Assembly (NCBI GenBank): GCA_036501485.1
Contig: DASYAG010000019.1
Span: forward strand, 21,185 to 85,184
DNA: 64,000 bases
Direction of reading: 5' to 3'
From: PALSA-607 sp036501485
GTDB taxonomy: Bacteria; Actinomycetota; Actinomycetes; Acidothermales; Acidothermaceae
Below the pieces are notes generated by a model. The model saw only the letters and a list, made by a program, of their open reading frames with translations. It had not been told where the DNA came from and did not search any database. The translations under genes and the position numbers were made by a program. Every line of letters begins with the position of its first letter. Position 1 is the first letter of the stretch. This document shows, one piece after another, positions 1 to 8,508 of the stretch.

Positions 1-932
1 CGGACGTCGTGTTGGGTCATCGCCTGAAGTTGCGCGAGGCTAAACGACGCTGGTGTCGCGACGCGACCGGTGATCGCGAGGCGATACGCCGGGTCGCTGG
101 CAGCCGCGCGGACGCCGGCGGCGCGCGCGGTTCGGTTGATCGGCAGTTGTTGCGGGCCGATGTCAGGGCGTCGTGGGCCAAGGACGTCGAGGCCACTCAG
201 CGGTCGCAACGTCTCGCCAACCGTGGTCACGGCGACCAGAGCGATGCCGGCTCCGACACCCACGAGCAGGCCGCGTCGGCTCACGCCGGCCGGCTCGCCG
301 GTCGGCTCGCTGGTCGGCGCACTCGGCGTTGGAGCGTCACCGTCGGCGTGGATAGCGGGCGGACTCTCCGCTAACGCGGAACTCCACCCGTTCTTGATTT
401 CGATCCATTTGATCGAGACGTGCAGGAGTACCGACCCGGCCAGCACCCACGCCGTCCAGTAATGGACTGTCGTGAAGAAGAACGGCCAGGAGTACCAGTA
501 GAAGATGTTCTGCAGACCGGTCAAGAGCTCGAAGATCGCGCTACCTACGAGCAGCAGTAGCGAGCTTCGCTCGGCGGCGTGCAGCAGGTTGCGGGCTGGG
601 GGCCATTGCCATAGCTTCGGGTAAACCGCCCACAACTTCAGCAGCAGCAGCGGAATACAGGCCAACCCGACCGCAACGTGCAGTCCCTGGGTGGCCCGGT
701 ACAACATCACTGGCCGGGTCGGGTAAGAGAGACCCCATTGCGGGTGCTGGGCGAGGTGGCTGGCGAGCCCTGTAACGAACGCAACCAGCAGGCAGGCACC
801 AAGCAGCGTTCCGACCCGCGCAGTCAACGCAATCGACCGCAACCGACTGCGAAAGAATCCCGCTCGCAGTGGACCCTGACGAAGAACGGGCGGCGGCGTC
901 GGCAACGGTTTGGTGAGGACCCGAAATATCAT
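1..932 (-). CDS. Membrane-anchored molybdopterin-dependent oxidoreductase (sulfite oxidase-like), C-terminus off the window
   Basis: Reading the minus strand from the ATG at 932 gives an open frame to the window edge (310 codons). The first ~190 residues carry four hydrophobic helices (cores such as LLGACLLVAFVTGLASHL and LHVAVGLACIPLLLL), then a Ser/Pro/Thr-rich linker, then SRRGLLVGVGAGIALVAV, a fifth helix preceded by twin arginines. The segment after it (RLAITGRVATPASFSLAQLQ) resembles the entry of an oxidoreductase molybdopterin-binding domain; in this family the cofactor domain lies on the outer face and often oxidises sulfur or related small substrates. The molybdopterin-ligating Cys would lie beyond position 1, so enzymatic function cannot be confirmed here. 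The ATG overlaps the stop of the upstream methyltransferase (ATGA), so it is the last visible gene of a four-gene operon. Confidence 0.8.
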   Translation of the reverse strand, partial: MIFRVLTKPLPTPPPVLRQGPLRAGFFRSRLRSIALTARVGTLLGACLLVAFVTGLASHLAQHPQWGLSYPTRPVMLYRATQGLHVAVGLACIPLLLLKLWAVYPKLWQWPPARNLLHAAERSSLLLLVGSAIFELLTGLQNIFYWYSWPFFFTTVHYWTAWVLAGSVLLHVSIKWIEIKNGWSSALAESPPAIHADGDAPTPSAPTSEPTGEPAGVSRRGLLVGVGAGIALVAVTTVGETLRPLSGLDVLGPRRPDIGPQQLPINRTARAAGVRAAASDPAYRLAITGRVATPASFSLAQLQAMTQHDV

Positions 933-1612
933 CGCTGCCCCGCGGGTTCCAGCGCAGTGAACCACCGGCCGTCGGCAGACCAGCACTCGTTTGTGACGAA
1001 GCCTGCCGCGGCCGCAATGAGACCAATTCTCTCGACCGGAACGCGGGCCCACGGAAACCAGGAGGTGGCGGCCCCATCGGCGTAGCGGATTCGTGCGGGG
1101 CCGACATGCCCGACTGTTGTCGGTGGTTCGACCTCGACGAGCACGCAGCCGCTGGGCGCGAGCAACTGCAACACCCGACGCAGCAACGCGACTGGGTCGC
1201 CGCCGATCCCCACGTTGCCATCGATCAGCAGCGCAGTGTCCCAGCGGCCCTCACCGGGGATGTGACAGAAAACGCTGCGGTGTAAGGCAACACCGCCAGC
1301 TGCGCGGGTCAGCGAAACCGCATCCGGAGTGACGTCGATCCCGAGCACTGCATGACCGCGGGCCGCGAGCGCGATGGTGAGCCGGCCTGGCCCACACCCG
1401 ACATCAAGCGTCGTGCCGTGAACTCGTGTCAGTACGCTCGCATCCGCGTCGTTCGGGCGAGAACACCAGCGGCGCCAGTCCATCGACGTTCGCACACCAT
1501 CGGCGTGTTCAAGCGAAGCGCTCACCTGCATGCCGAGGGCCGCGGTGCGCAGCTGCGCGCCGAACTCAGCCGCAGGCCACGATGGCGTGGGCAACTCGAC
1601 GTCGGCTAACAC
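929..1612 (-). CDS. Class I SAM-dependent methyltransferase
   Basis: 227 residues. The Rossmann motif I is clear (TTLDVGCGPGRLTIALAARG, about residues 68-87), followed by an acidic end of strand 2 (VLGIDVT) and a motif near ALLIDGNVGIGGDP. Substrate is not predictable. The GTG start at 1612 overlaps the stop of the DUF2064 gene by 7 bp and the stop at 929 overlaps the next ATG, so it is translationally coupled on both sides. The grouping GT2, DUF2064, methyltransferase and molybdopterin oxidoreductase recurs, as I recall, in actinobacteria; its shared pathway is not known to me. Confidence 0.88.
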   Translation of the reverse strand: MLADVELPTPSWPAAEFGAQLRTAALGMQVSASLEHADGVRTSMDWRRWCSRPNDADASVLTRVHGTTLDVGCGPGRLTIALAARGHAVLGIDVTPDAVSLTRAAGGVALHRSVFCHIPGEGRWDTALLIDGNVGIGGDPVALLRRVLQLLAPSGCVLVEVEPPTTVGHVGPARIRYADGAATSWFPWARVPVERIGLIAAAAGFVTNECWSADGRWFTALEPAGQR

Positions 1613-2283
1613 GAGGCAGCCATGACGTCGTCGATCTCGCGCAGTGCGGCGGCAAATGCGGTCGTCGGTGCGAGGTCGGCCACGCAGTGCGCATCAAAGA
1701 CGTTATCGACGTCGCGCAACCCGGGCAGGGTGGTAACCCGCAGGCCGAGACTCTCAAACCGCGCGCGTTGAGCGAGGTACGTCCACGCTCGAGACATCGG
1801 GACGCCGACAAACGCGTGAGCGTTGGGACGTCGGAGGCCGACAGCCCAGTAGCCGCCGTCCTCGGCCGGCCCGATGACGGCGTCGACGGAATAGTCGAGC
1901 AACGCAGCCATCGCCTGGTCGAGGAGTTCGGCGGTGAGCTGCGGCGTGTCCATGCCCACAAGGAGTTGCGGCAGCTGCGACGCAGGGCGAGCGCCGAACG
2001 CGGCAGCGATTCGCTCGTCGAGTCCGCCTTCACATTGCGGGACAACGTCGAATTGCGAGAGCTGGTCGCAGCCTGCTGCCTCGACCATCTCTCGTCGCCC
2101 GTCAAGCACGAGCGTCCGCTCGCAAGCGGACGAGCGCACGACCGCGCGAAGCGTGTCGGTGAGTGCTGCCGCAGCGAGCGCGGCCGCTTGCGGAGGGGTG
2201 TACGGAGGGCAGAGGCGAGTCTTCACTTGACCGGCAACCGGCGCTTTCGCCAGCACAAGAACGCGGGCTTCCAGCGCCGTCAT
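1606..2283 (-). CDS. DUF2064 / TIGR04282-type glycosyltransferase-like protein
   Basis: 225 residues. The N-terminus VLVLAKAPVAGQVKTRLCPP is the diagnostic nucleotide-sugar-binding-like stretch of the TIGR04282 family (rSAM/selenodomain-associated transferase 1), and GMDTPQL plus GPAEDGGYWAVGL are its other conserved blocks. The fold is GT-A-like, related to nucleotidyltransferases. The in vivo reaction is unknown. ATG at 2283 overlaps the stop of the GT2 gene by 4 bp. The two GT-A-like proteins are probably used together, perhaps to make or modify a small glycan or cofactor-related molecule; that is inference. Confidence 0.88.
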   Translation of the reverse strand: MTALEARVLVLAKAPVAGQVKTRLCPPYTPPQAAALAAAALTDTLRAVVRSSACERTLVLDGRREMVEAAGCDQLSQFDVVPQCEGGLDERIAAAFGARPASQLPQLLVGMDTPQLTAELLDQAMAALLDYSVDAVIGPAEDGGYWAVGLRRPNAHAFVGVPMSRAWTYLAQRARFESLGLRVTTLPGLRDVDNVFDAHCVADLAPTTAFAAALREIDDVMAASC

Positions 2284-2939
2284 GCGGCAAATACCTCACG
2301 CATGTCCCGGACCGCGCGCGCGGTACCGCGAATGGTGCCGGTGACCTTCGACTGACCGATCCGTTGCCGATAGCCGACATCGACCTCCGCCACGCTCCAT
2401 CCGGCAGCAGCCGCGCGCAACACCATTTCAAGCGGGTATCCGAACCGGCGGTCAACGAGACCTAAGCCGACCAGCGCCTCACGTCGCGCAGCCCGCATCG
2501 GGCCGAGATCGTGCAGTGGCCAACCGGTACGTGCTCGAATTTGCCGCGCCAGCAAAGCATTCGCAACTCGCGCATGGCGTGGCCAGGCGATGCGAGTTTC
2601 GGCGATACGTCGGCCAAGCACGATGTCCGCCGCCCCCGCACTGACCGGATCGGCGACGGACGGCAGCTGACGCGGATCGAGCGATGCGTCGGCGTCCATA
2701 AAGCAGACAACATCCGACGTCGCGTGCAGCAAGCCCGTATGGCAGGCAGCGCCGAAACCACGGCGTGGCTCCTCGACAACCATCGCGCCGAGCGAGCGAG
2801 CAACATCGACGCTGTTGTCATGCGAGCCGTTATCGACCACGATCGGCCGATATCCACGGGGCATCCGCGAGAGCACCCATGGCAACGCAGCTGCCTCGTT
2901 CAGGCACGGCAGGACAACGTCGATGCGTGCGTTGGTCAT
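2280..2939 (-). CDS. Family 2 glycosyltransferase
   Basis: 219 residues. It starts IDVVLPCLNEAAALPWVLSR, the usual GT2 entry, followed by VVDNGSHDNSVDVARSLGA and the metal-binding DxD as DADAS (near residue 83). No membrane segments, so a soluble cytosolic enzyme similar to polyprenyl-phosphate or DPM-synthase-like GT2 proteins. It is the first gene of the minus-strand operon; the 101-bp gap to the divergent gene at 3041 should hold both promoters. Acceptor and donor sugar are not predictable. Confidence 0.9.
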   Translation of the reverse strand: MTNARIDVVLPCLNEAAALPWVLSRMPRGYRPIVVDNGSHDNSVDVARSLGAMVVEEPRRGFGAACHTGLLHATSDVVCFMDADASLDPRQLPSVADPVSAGAADIVLGRRIAETRIAWPRHARVANALLARQIRARTGWPLHDLGPMRAARREALVGLGLVDRRFGYPLEMVLRAAAAGWSVAEVDVGYRQRIGQSKVTGTIRGTARAVRDMREVFAA

Positions 2940-3040
2940 GTCCGAGACGCTAGGGCAGGACGGCTCGAATACTCCTTACGGTTTGAGGAACGCACGGCGG
3001 TGGCCCGTCACGCGGTGAACCGATCCGTAGGCTCCGACGT

Positions 3041-4420
3041 GTGTTAGCCCTCGCAACCAAACGTGACGTTGCCAGAGGGCTGAGGTATAGGCGCACACAC
3101 CTAAGACCAGCGGCGCTCCTGACGGTGGTAGCACTGCTGGTTGCCAGCGCCGTCGTCTACGCTGCGGTCCACCTCGGCGCACACGCTCCCGCCAAGCAAC
3201 ACTTGCAGCTCGGCACCGCTGCGCCCTTCTTTGGCCAGCGGCGCCACCGCATCGAGCTCACGCCGCTGTGGCCGGCCGCGGCCCTCGGTATCGCGATTAT
3301 CGCCGCAGCACCGCTGACTCGGCGGTTGTCATGGTGGTTGCTAATGGGATGTGCCTGGGTATCCGCCGCGGGGTGGGCCGTGCTACTTGCGGCATCCAGC
3401 GGTTGGCATGGCGTGGCCTCTCCCCTCACAAGCAGCACCGAGTACCGGGCTGCGTTGCCGTCTGTCGCGAACCCCATCCAGTTCGTGCGTGGGTTCGTCA
3501 GCGATCTGCACACGTATCCGACTCAAGTCAAAGGGCATCCGCCACTCCCGGTAATCGTGCTGTGGAGCCTTGAGCACCTAGGTCTGCGTGGAGCAGGTTG
3601 GTCCGCCGCTTTAGTGATCGCTGTCGGTACGTCCGCTGTCGTCGCGGTCGCGATAACGCTTCGTTGCGTCGGCGGGGCGGACCTCGCGAGGCGAGCACTC
3701 CCGTTCCTCGTGCTCGCCCCCGGCACCGCCTGGATCGCGACCAGCATGGATGGATTCTTCGCCGGCGTCGTCGCGTGGGGAGTCGCGCTCGTGGCGATCT
3801 CCCGGGCTCAGCAGTCCACTCGCGGAGTTGTGGCATCGGCTGCCGCAGGCGGTCTCCTCCTCGGCTGCGTCCCCTACTTGTCGTACGGGCTGCTACCCGT
3901 CGCGGCACTCGGGGTGACAGCCCTTTTGCTCCCGCTCGAACGTTCTGTGATGTTGCGGGCGCCTCGCGGCCGCAGGTGGTGGGCCCTAGGCGGTGTTGCG
4001 GTCGGATTCGGCGCGGTCGTTGTCGCGTTCACCGCCGACGGGTTCTGGTGGCCGGACGGCGTGCGCGCGACCCACCGCTTCTATGCACACAACTACGGTT
4101 CGGGTAGCCGGCCCTATGCATACTTCCTCTTGGCCGATCTCGCCGTGTTCGTTCTCATGATCGGCCCGGCTGCAGTCGCGGGCCTCGCCCGCATCAATCT
4201 GCGACGCCGGACGGCGGGGTGGCTCGTCGTCGCGGCCCTCGTCGCCGTCGTCGCAAGTGACCTGAGCGGAGTCATGCGCGGGGAGGTGGAACGGATCTGG
4301 CTGCCATACGCACCATGGGTCGTGGTCGCAGCGGCGGCGCTTACCCGCACTCGGGGATGGCTGTTGCTGCAGGTCGCGGTCGCGCTCGCTGTGCAAGGGT
4401 TAGTGATCTCCCCGTGGTAG
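3041..4420 (+). CDS. Polytopic membrane protein, glycosyltransferase (GT-C)-like
   Basis: 459 residues with about ten hydrophobic helices. A conserved-looking loop near residue 168 reads KGHPPLPVIVLWSLEHLG, the HPPL-type loop seen in GT-C/PMT-like membrane glycosyltransferases, and the C-terminal end (VALAVQGLVISPW) is also typical of that architecture. A lipid-linked sugar donor would be expected, but no acidic DxD/DE catalytic motif is obvious, so the assignment is by architecture only. Start is GTG at 3041. Divergent from the GT2 operon, with which it probably shares a function. Confidence 0.75.
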   Translation: MLALATKRDVARGLRYRRTHLRPAALLTVVALLVASAVVYAAVHLGAHAPAKQHLQLGTAAPFFGQRRHRIELTPLWPAAALGIAIIAAAPLTRRLSWWLLMGCAWVSAAGWAVLLAASSGWHGVASPLTSSTEYRAALPSVANPIQFVRGFVSDLHTYPTQVKGHPPLPVIVLWSLEHLGLRGAGWSAALVIAVGTSAVVAVAITLRCVGGADLARRALPFLVLAPGTAWIATSMDGFFAGVVAWGVALVAISRAQQSTRGVVASAAAGGLLLGCVPYLSYGLLPVAALGVTALLLPLERSVMLRAPRGRRWWALGGVAVGFGAVVVAFTADGFWWPDGVRATHRFYAHNYGSGSRPYAYFLLADLAVFVLMIGPAAVAGLARINLRRRTAGWLVVAALVAVVASDLSGVMRGEVERIWLPYAPWVVVAAAALTRTRGWLLLQVAVALAVQGLVISPW

Positions 4421-4620
4421 ACCGCGATGAATTTCGCCAGCGGCTGGACCTATGTCGTGATGCCAGGGTCGACGGAGCATGTCGGTTAGAGGCATGCCTG
4501 ATCGTGCTTGTGCCGCTGCTGCGGCGGCTGCCGGTCTGGGCCATCGTCGTGCTCGCGGGTGCCGCCGGCATCGTCGCCTACGACATGGCGCCGCTGTTCT
4601 TCTCCGGTGCACTCATCTAA
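4414..4620 (+). CDS. Possible small membrane protein (uncertain)
   Basis: 68-codon frame with a GTG overlapping the stop of the upstream gene. Hydrophilic N-terminus, then LPVWAIVVLAGAAGIVAYDM, a plausible single membrane helix. It overlaps head-on with the 3' end of the DUF4386 gene on the other strand, whose last ~45 residues there are unusually polar. One of the two readings is spurious. I recognise no family. Confidence 0.3.
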   Translation: MVDRDEFRQRLDLCRDARVDGACRLEACLIVLVPLLRRLPVWAIVVLAGAAGIVAYDMAPLFFSGALI

Positions 4621-5274
4621 TCTCGCCTGCCAGATGCGAATCGACAGCAGCACCATCGCGACTGCAAAGGGCGCCATGAGCAAGAGGACCTTGACGATGC
4701 CGACAGACGCTGTCTGTTCGGCGAGCTCAAATCCGATCGCGAAGAGGGCGGCCAACCAGCGAGGCACTGTCCGGCTTCGCCACAACGCGATACCCATGAC
4801 GATCGGCGCGACGAACTCCCCAAAGGCGTAGGCATCGGTGAATGCCTGGCCGGGACCGGAGCTGAAGTTTCGAATCAACAGCTGTGCGGCGGCGTCTTGC
4901 GTGACGTGCGCCGTCGCGGCAGCTGCGACGTTAATGCCGACCAGCACGTTGACGATGGCTCCGCAGAACGCTCCGATGCCCCCGATCAATACGGCGATCG
5001 TCGCCGCCGTCGACCCGCGTTTTCTAACTAGCACGGCGATTGCCGCATATGAGACGGCGACGGCTCCGAGTGCGAGTTCGGATAGCGATCCCGAGATGAA
5101 CAGCTGTGTCGAGTGCGTCGCGGCGATTGGCAGCACCTTGTCGGCGACGGCCGTTGTCGTCACGATCCGATCCGTGCCTCGGGGGTCGAGCCCCTCTGCC
5201 GCGATGTAAAGAGCGGCAGTGACAGGGAGCACCAGCGCCAACATGCGCTGACGCGTCCGCATGGCGTTGTTCAT
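4486..5274 (-). CDS. DUF4386-type membrane protein
   Basis: 262 residues with six to seven hydrophobic helices (for example LALVLPVTAALYIAAEGL, ELALGAVAVSYAAIAVLV, IAVLIGGIGAFCGAIVNVLV, FVAPIVMGIALW, KVLLLMAPFAVAMVLLSIRI). The pattern matches DUF4386 proteins, which lack a known function. The natural end of the family is close to IRIWQA (about position 4620); the remaining ~45 residues are polar, low in hydrophobics, and lie opposite a possible plus-strand ORF, so a lost stop or frameshift near 4620 is possible. A second DUF4386 protein lies at 19125-19868. Confidence 0.75.
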   Translation of the reverse strand: MNNAMRTRQRMLALVLPVTAALYIAAEGLDPRGTDRIVTTTAVADKVLPIAATHSTQLFISGSLSELALGAVAVSYAAIAVLVRKRGSTAATIAVLIGGIGAFCGAIVNVLVGINVAAAATAHVTQDAAAQLLIRNFSSGPGQAFTDAYAFGEFVAPIVMGIALWRSRTVPRWLAALFAIGFELAEQTASVGIVKVLLLMAPFAVAMVLLSIRIWQARLDECTGEEQRRHVVGDDAGGTREHDDGPDRQPPQQRHKHDQACL

Positions 5275-5373
5275 GCGTCGCCACGCTGACGCTCATAGTT
5301 AACCGTCGCGCCTGACATTGCCACTGTGAGCTCCTTGTCGATTCGGGTGGTGTTCTCAACCGTGAAGGCAAAA

Positions 5374-6081
5374 TCAACGCCGAACGCGGTGGCCGGACTT
5401 CAACGCGCCGTGCGGCGATCGCGCGAGGGTCTCCTCGACCGCGCGAATGGAGGCGGCGGCGGTAAAGGCGTAGGACTCACCGGTTTCTAGCCAGGTTTCG
5501 GCGGTCGCGCCGTCTGGACCAGTCGCTCGCGCCCACCCGAACGAGGAGTAGGTACGCGGCAGAGATCGAGGCGTGCGTTCCAGCTGGCGGATCGCACGGC
5601 GGTTGCCACGGGCACGGGCAGTACGCAACGCGAAGTCGTAAGGCTCGTTCCCGGCCGAGACACCGTCGACGTCCATGCCGATAGCTACTAACGCCGACAC
5701 AAGGACCGGCCGACGCACCGCGGCATACGCGCCGACGGTCGCTCCGAACGAGAAGCCGGCGACGTAGGTTTTTTCACCGAAGCGGTCGCGAAGGAGTTCG
5801 AGCACCGCGACGGTGTCGTCCACCATCGCGTCCACGCTGATTTCTGACCCGCTGCGTCGCCCGCGCAGTGAGCGACCGCATCCGCGCTGGTCCCAATAGA
5901 CGACCGTGAATGCCTCTTCAAGGTCGAGAACTTGGGTGAAGCGCCGCGTTTCGTTGATCATCGGCAGACCTGGACCTTGCTGGATCAGCAGGAGAACCGG
6001 ATTGGAAACATCGGCCCCCTTGATCCGGATCCATTGCGTGGCGCCGCCGACCTCGATGGCCTCGAGCGAATCGATCGTCAT
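5374..6081 (-). pseudogene. Alpha/beta hydrolase, C-terminally truncated
   Basis: 235 residues from the ATG at 6081, chosen because AGGAGA lies just upstream; a start at 6102 is also open. Clear alpha/beta-hydrolase N-terminal half: VLLLIQQGPGLP (oxyanion loop, HGGP-like), VVYWDQRGCGRS, and nucleophile elbow GFSFGA near residue 110. The cap region continues to about residue 225 and then stops. The third-acid and catalytic-His segments expected near residues 240-290 are missing, and I found no continuation in the other frames down to 5275. It is therefore probably inactive or a decaying gene. It follows a deleted MMPL gene copy with which it shares an ATGA overlap. Confidence 0.65.
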
Positions 6082-6098
6082 GGTTTCTCCTAATGTGG

Positions 6099-6248
6099 TC
6101 ATGAGCTGGTCGCCATCTGTTCTGCAGGCAGCGTGATCGTGACCGGCACCGACGAGTCATCGAGGCCGATGCGGTTCTGCAGGCGGCGGAGCAACGGCGG
6201 CACGTACCAGCGCCGAGTGCGTCGTTGCTTCGCGCGCTGTATCCATGG
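6099..6248 (-). pseudogene. Internally deleted MMPL transporter remnant (start region joined to C-terminus)
   Basis: Between the promoter-like repeat and the truncated hydrolase lies DNA similar to the last ~35 codons of the MMPL gene (6106-6210 against 8519-8626; readable as LLRRLQNRIGLDDSSV...ITLPAEQ then a stop at 6099-6101). It is joined directly at about 6210 to a copy of the start of the small-protein gene at 10915 (ATGGATACAGCGCGCGAAGC). The small-protein ATG (6248) and the MMPL frame are not in phase, so no fusion protein is made. This is the scar of a deletion that removed about 2.2 kb of an MMPL operon copy. Confidence 0.8.
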
Positions 6249-6318
6249 CTCTATCGAACGGCCGGACGGCGACGGTTCCCCGGGGGCGTGACCCTAGGTC
6301 CGACCCTGGTTCCTGCAG
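6210..6318 (-). repeat. Promoter-region direct repeat, copy A
   Basis: 109 bp matching 10879-10987 in the same orientation with six mismatches by eye. It covers the first codons of the small-protein gene and the DNA upstream, including the CCTAGG-centred stretch with two GACCCT words. Conservation of the upstream part argues that it carries the operon promoter or operator. Confidence 0.85.
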
Positions 6319-6325
6319 AACCGGA

Positions 6326-8431
6326 CTAGCGAAGCTCCGACGTGGCCAGGTGGGGCCGCACGTCAGCGCTGCCGGTCCCGGTCGCGCTGTTGCCCGTAAG
6401 CGGCGCGACGGGCGCGCGCGCGGAACGCTCGCGGACGAGGCTAACGACGATCAGGGCGAGGTTGCCTCCTGCGGCGGCTCCGATCGTGGTGGTGACGAGC
6501 GCGAACAGCCCGGATAGCGCGGTGAACCCGAGCCAGCCGCCGAGTAGAGCCCCGGCGATTGCGGCAAGGAGACCGAGTGCCTTGGTGGCACGGTCCCAGT
6601 CGCGGTGAGTCCAGGCCAGGTAGAGGCCCAGCGCGATCAGCCCGCTGGGGGCGAGAATCCGGAGCAGTTCACTGGTCAGAGACAGCGCGGGCCAGAGCGT
6701 CAGAACGACTAGGGCTGCTCCGAAGAAGCCGCCGAGCCCGAGCACGACCGGGACGATGGTGCGGCCGACGACGCTAGTCTTGCGCCCTGCGGCACCGTGC
6801 TTGCGTACCCGGCGCGCTACCCACAGCAGCGCGAGGGCAGCCAGGGCGGCGAAGCCGATCACTGTCCCAAGGATGTCCTTGGCTATCGATGTCTGCGTAG
6901 TCGGTGGGGTGAAGCTGACCTTGTTCGGGGTGTAGAGGGACGTGTCGACCTGGCCGGTGTCGTAGAACGTGGTCAGCAGTCGCGTGCCGGCGCTCGGCTC
7001 GTAGGAAAAGAAGTCATCTACGTGTCCGAGCCCGGACACTATGACCTGATGCCCGTTGGCCAGGTGCGGCAGTAGCTCTTTCGTGGCGTTCTGGGCCGGC
7101 GTTTCGAAGTCGAGCGTCCCGCCGATGAGCAGCGTCGGGACGTTGGAGTTCTGCACGCTGGTGTACTGGTTCTCGCTCGGGTTGGCCGGCCAGGCGTGCA
7201 CAAGGCCTCCTGCCCCCCACAAGAAGTCTGCGAGGGGATTGCCGATGATCGAGCCCTCGTCCGCGCCGGAGCTGAAATAGCGGGCGACGGGCTGGGCGTC
7301 GGCCATCCCGATGCTGGCAAACTCGCCCCAAACGAACGACGTGGGCAGGATGAGACCGGCCATATTCGATAGCAGCCAAAAGCCGCTGGGGTCGCCTTGC
7401 GCGGCGGACATCCACGAGTCGAGGGTCATCGGCCCAGACAGTGGCGAACCGGTCGCCTCCGTGAGCCCGAGGAACGTCCCGACCAGCACGTTGCCCGGCT
7501 TGATCGGCAGGAAGTACCACCGGCTAGGCATGTGTGCTGCCGTGTGCTGCATGCTCGCGGCGAGGTTGGCGGTGCGGGCCTGGCAGGCAGGCTGCTGCGC
7601 GCACAGCGCCGAGTAAGCGTCGATCCCCTGATCGATCTCGGCTCCGCTGTACACGAAGTTTCCGGGCGGGTTGACCCCGACCATCACCGAACGGTCGACA
7701 CTGTTCGGGTACCGCCACGAGTAGATCATCGCGAGACGGGTCCCGGCGCTCTCGCTGAGCAGGTCGATGCCCCGGTAGCCGAGCGCGACGCGAGCGGCCT
7801 CGATGTCATCGGCCTGCTCCGCCAGCGTGTAGCCGGCGAGGTCAACCCCGTCTCGCTCAAGCCGCTTCGCGCACGAGGCGAAGGCCTGGGAGTACGCGCT
7901 CAGCGACGCTTTGGCGAGCAAGTCTGCGGATCTATTCAGCGCCGCCGTCACCTCTGGACAGTTCAGCACCGAAGAGCCGTCGACGCCGCGGTAGCCGACC
8001 ATCACGACATCCTGCTGGGCGGCCAGGCGGCTCGCCTGGGGGAACGTCATGTTGGTCACGCCCGGGCCGCCGTTGAGGTAGAAGATGGGCGCCCGCCGGT
8101 GGGACGCGCGAGCCAGGATCTGGGTCACCGGCAGCGCGATCAGGCGCGACCGGGGGTCTGCCCGGTTCTCGGGCACGACGAGCGTTCCGCAGTTGGCGCG
8201 GTACCCGCCGTTCTCGGTGGGATAGGTACACGAGTGCATAGTCAGCTGGCCAGCGTGCGCCCCCTGCGGGACCGTTTCCGGGCTGCTGGACGAGACTCCC
8301 AGGTAGGTAAGTCCCGCCAATAGAACGATGGTCGCCAGCAGGGCAACGATTCGTGCCCAGGTGAATGCGCGCCTGACGGTTGTCTGGTCCATCGGCGGGT
8401 CGAACGTTGCCTCGAGCGAATCGCTCGTCAT
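6326..8431 (-). CDS. S33-type alpha/beta hydrolase (tripeptidyl-aminopeptidase-like) with membrane domain
   Basis: 701 residues from the ATG at 8431 (GGGAGA just upstream; the longer TTG start lacks such a site). One N-terminal helix (ARIVALLATIVLLAGLTYLG) anchors it, followed by an extracytoplasmic hydrolase: YLNGGPG oxyanion region, DLLSESAGTRLAM nucleophile elbow (SESAG replacing GxSxG), GGTLDFETP with the acid and SGLGHVDDF with the catalytic His. The last ~170 residues hold four to five more helices, which most S33 peptidases lack. Its N-terminal codons and RBS resemble those of the truncated hydrolase at 6081. It lies 77 bp after the MMPL stop, so hydrolase and exporter probably act together at the membrane. 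Confidence 0.85.
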   Translation of the reverse strand: MTSDSLEATFDPPMDQTTVRRAFTWARIVALLATIVLLAGLTYLGVSSSSPETVPQGAHAGQLTMHSCTYPTENGGYRANCGTLVVPENRADPRSRLIALPVTQILARASHRRAPIFYLNGGPGVTNMTFPQASRLAAQQDVVMVGYRGVDGSSVLNCPEVTAALNRSADLLAKASLSAYSQAFASCAKRLERDGVDLAGYTLAEQADDIEAARVALGYRGIDLLSESAGTRLAMIYSWRYPNSVDRSVMVGVNPPGNFVYSGAEIDQGIDAYSALCAQQPACQARTANLAASMQHTAAHMPSRWYFLPIKPGNVLVGTFLGLTEATGSPLSGPMTLDSWMSAAQGDPSGFWLLSNMAGLILPTSFVWGEFASIGMADAQPVARYFSSGADEGSIIGNPLADFLWGAGGLVHAWPANPSENQYTSVQNSNVPTLLIGGTLDFETPAQNATKELLPHLANGHQVIVSGLGHVDDFFSYEPSAGTRLLTTFYDTGQVDTSLYTPNKVSFTPPTTQTSIAKDILGTVIGFAALAALALLWVARRVRKHGAAGRKTSVVGRTIVPVVLGLGGFFGAALVVLTLWPALSLTSELLRILAPSGLIALGLYLAWTHRDWDRATKALGLLAAIAGALLGGWLGFTALSGLFALVTTTIGAAAGGNLALIVVSLVRERSARAPVAPLTGNSATGTGSADVRPHLATSELR

Positions 8432-8508
8432 GGTCTCTCCCAAAGTAGATGCGGGTGGCGCAGGAACGTTCGTCTGCGTGAAGGCACGGGTGAGCTCGAT
8501 GGGGTGGG

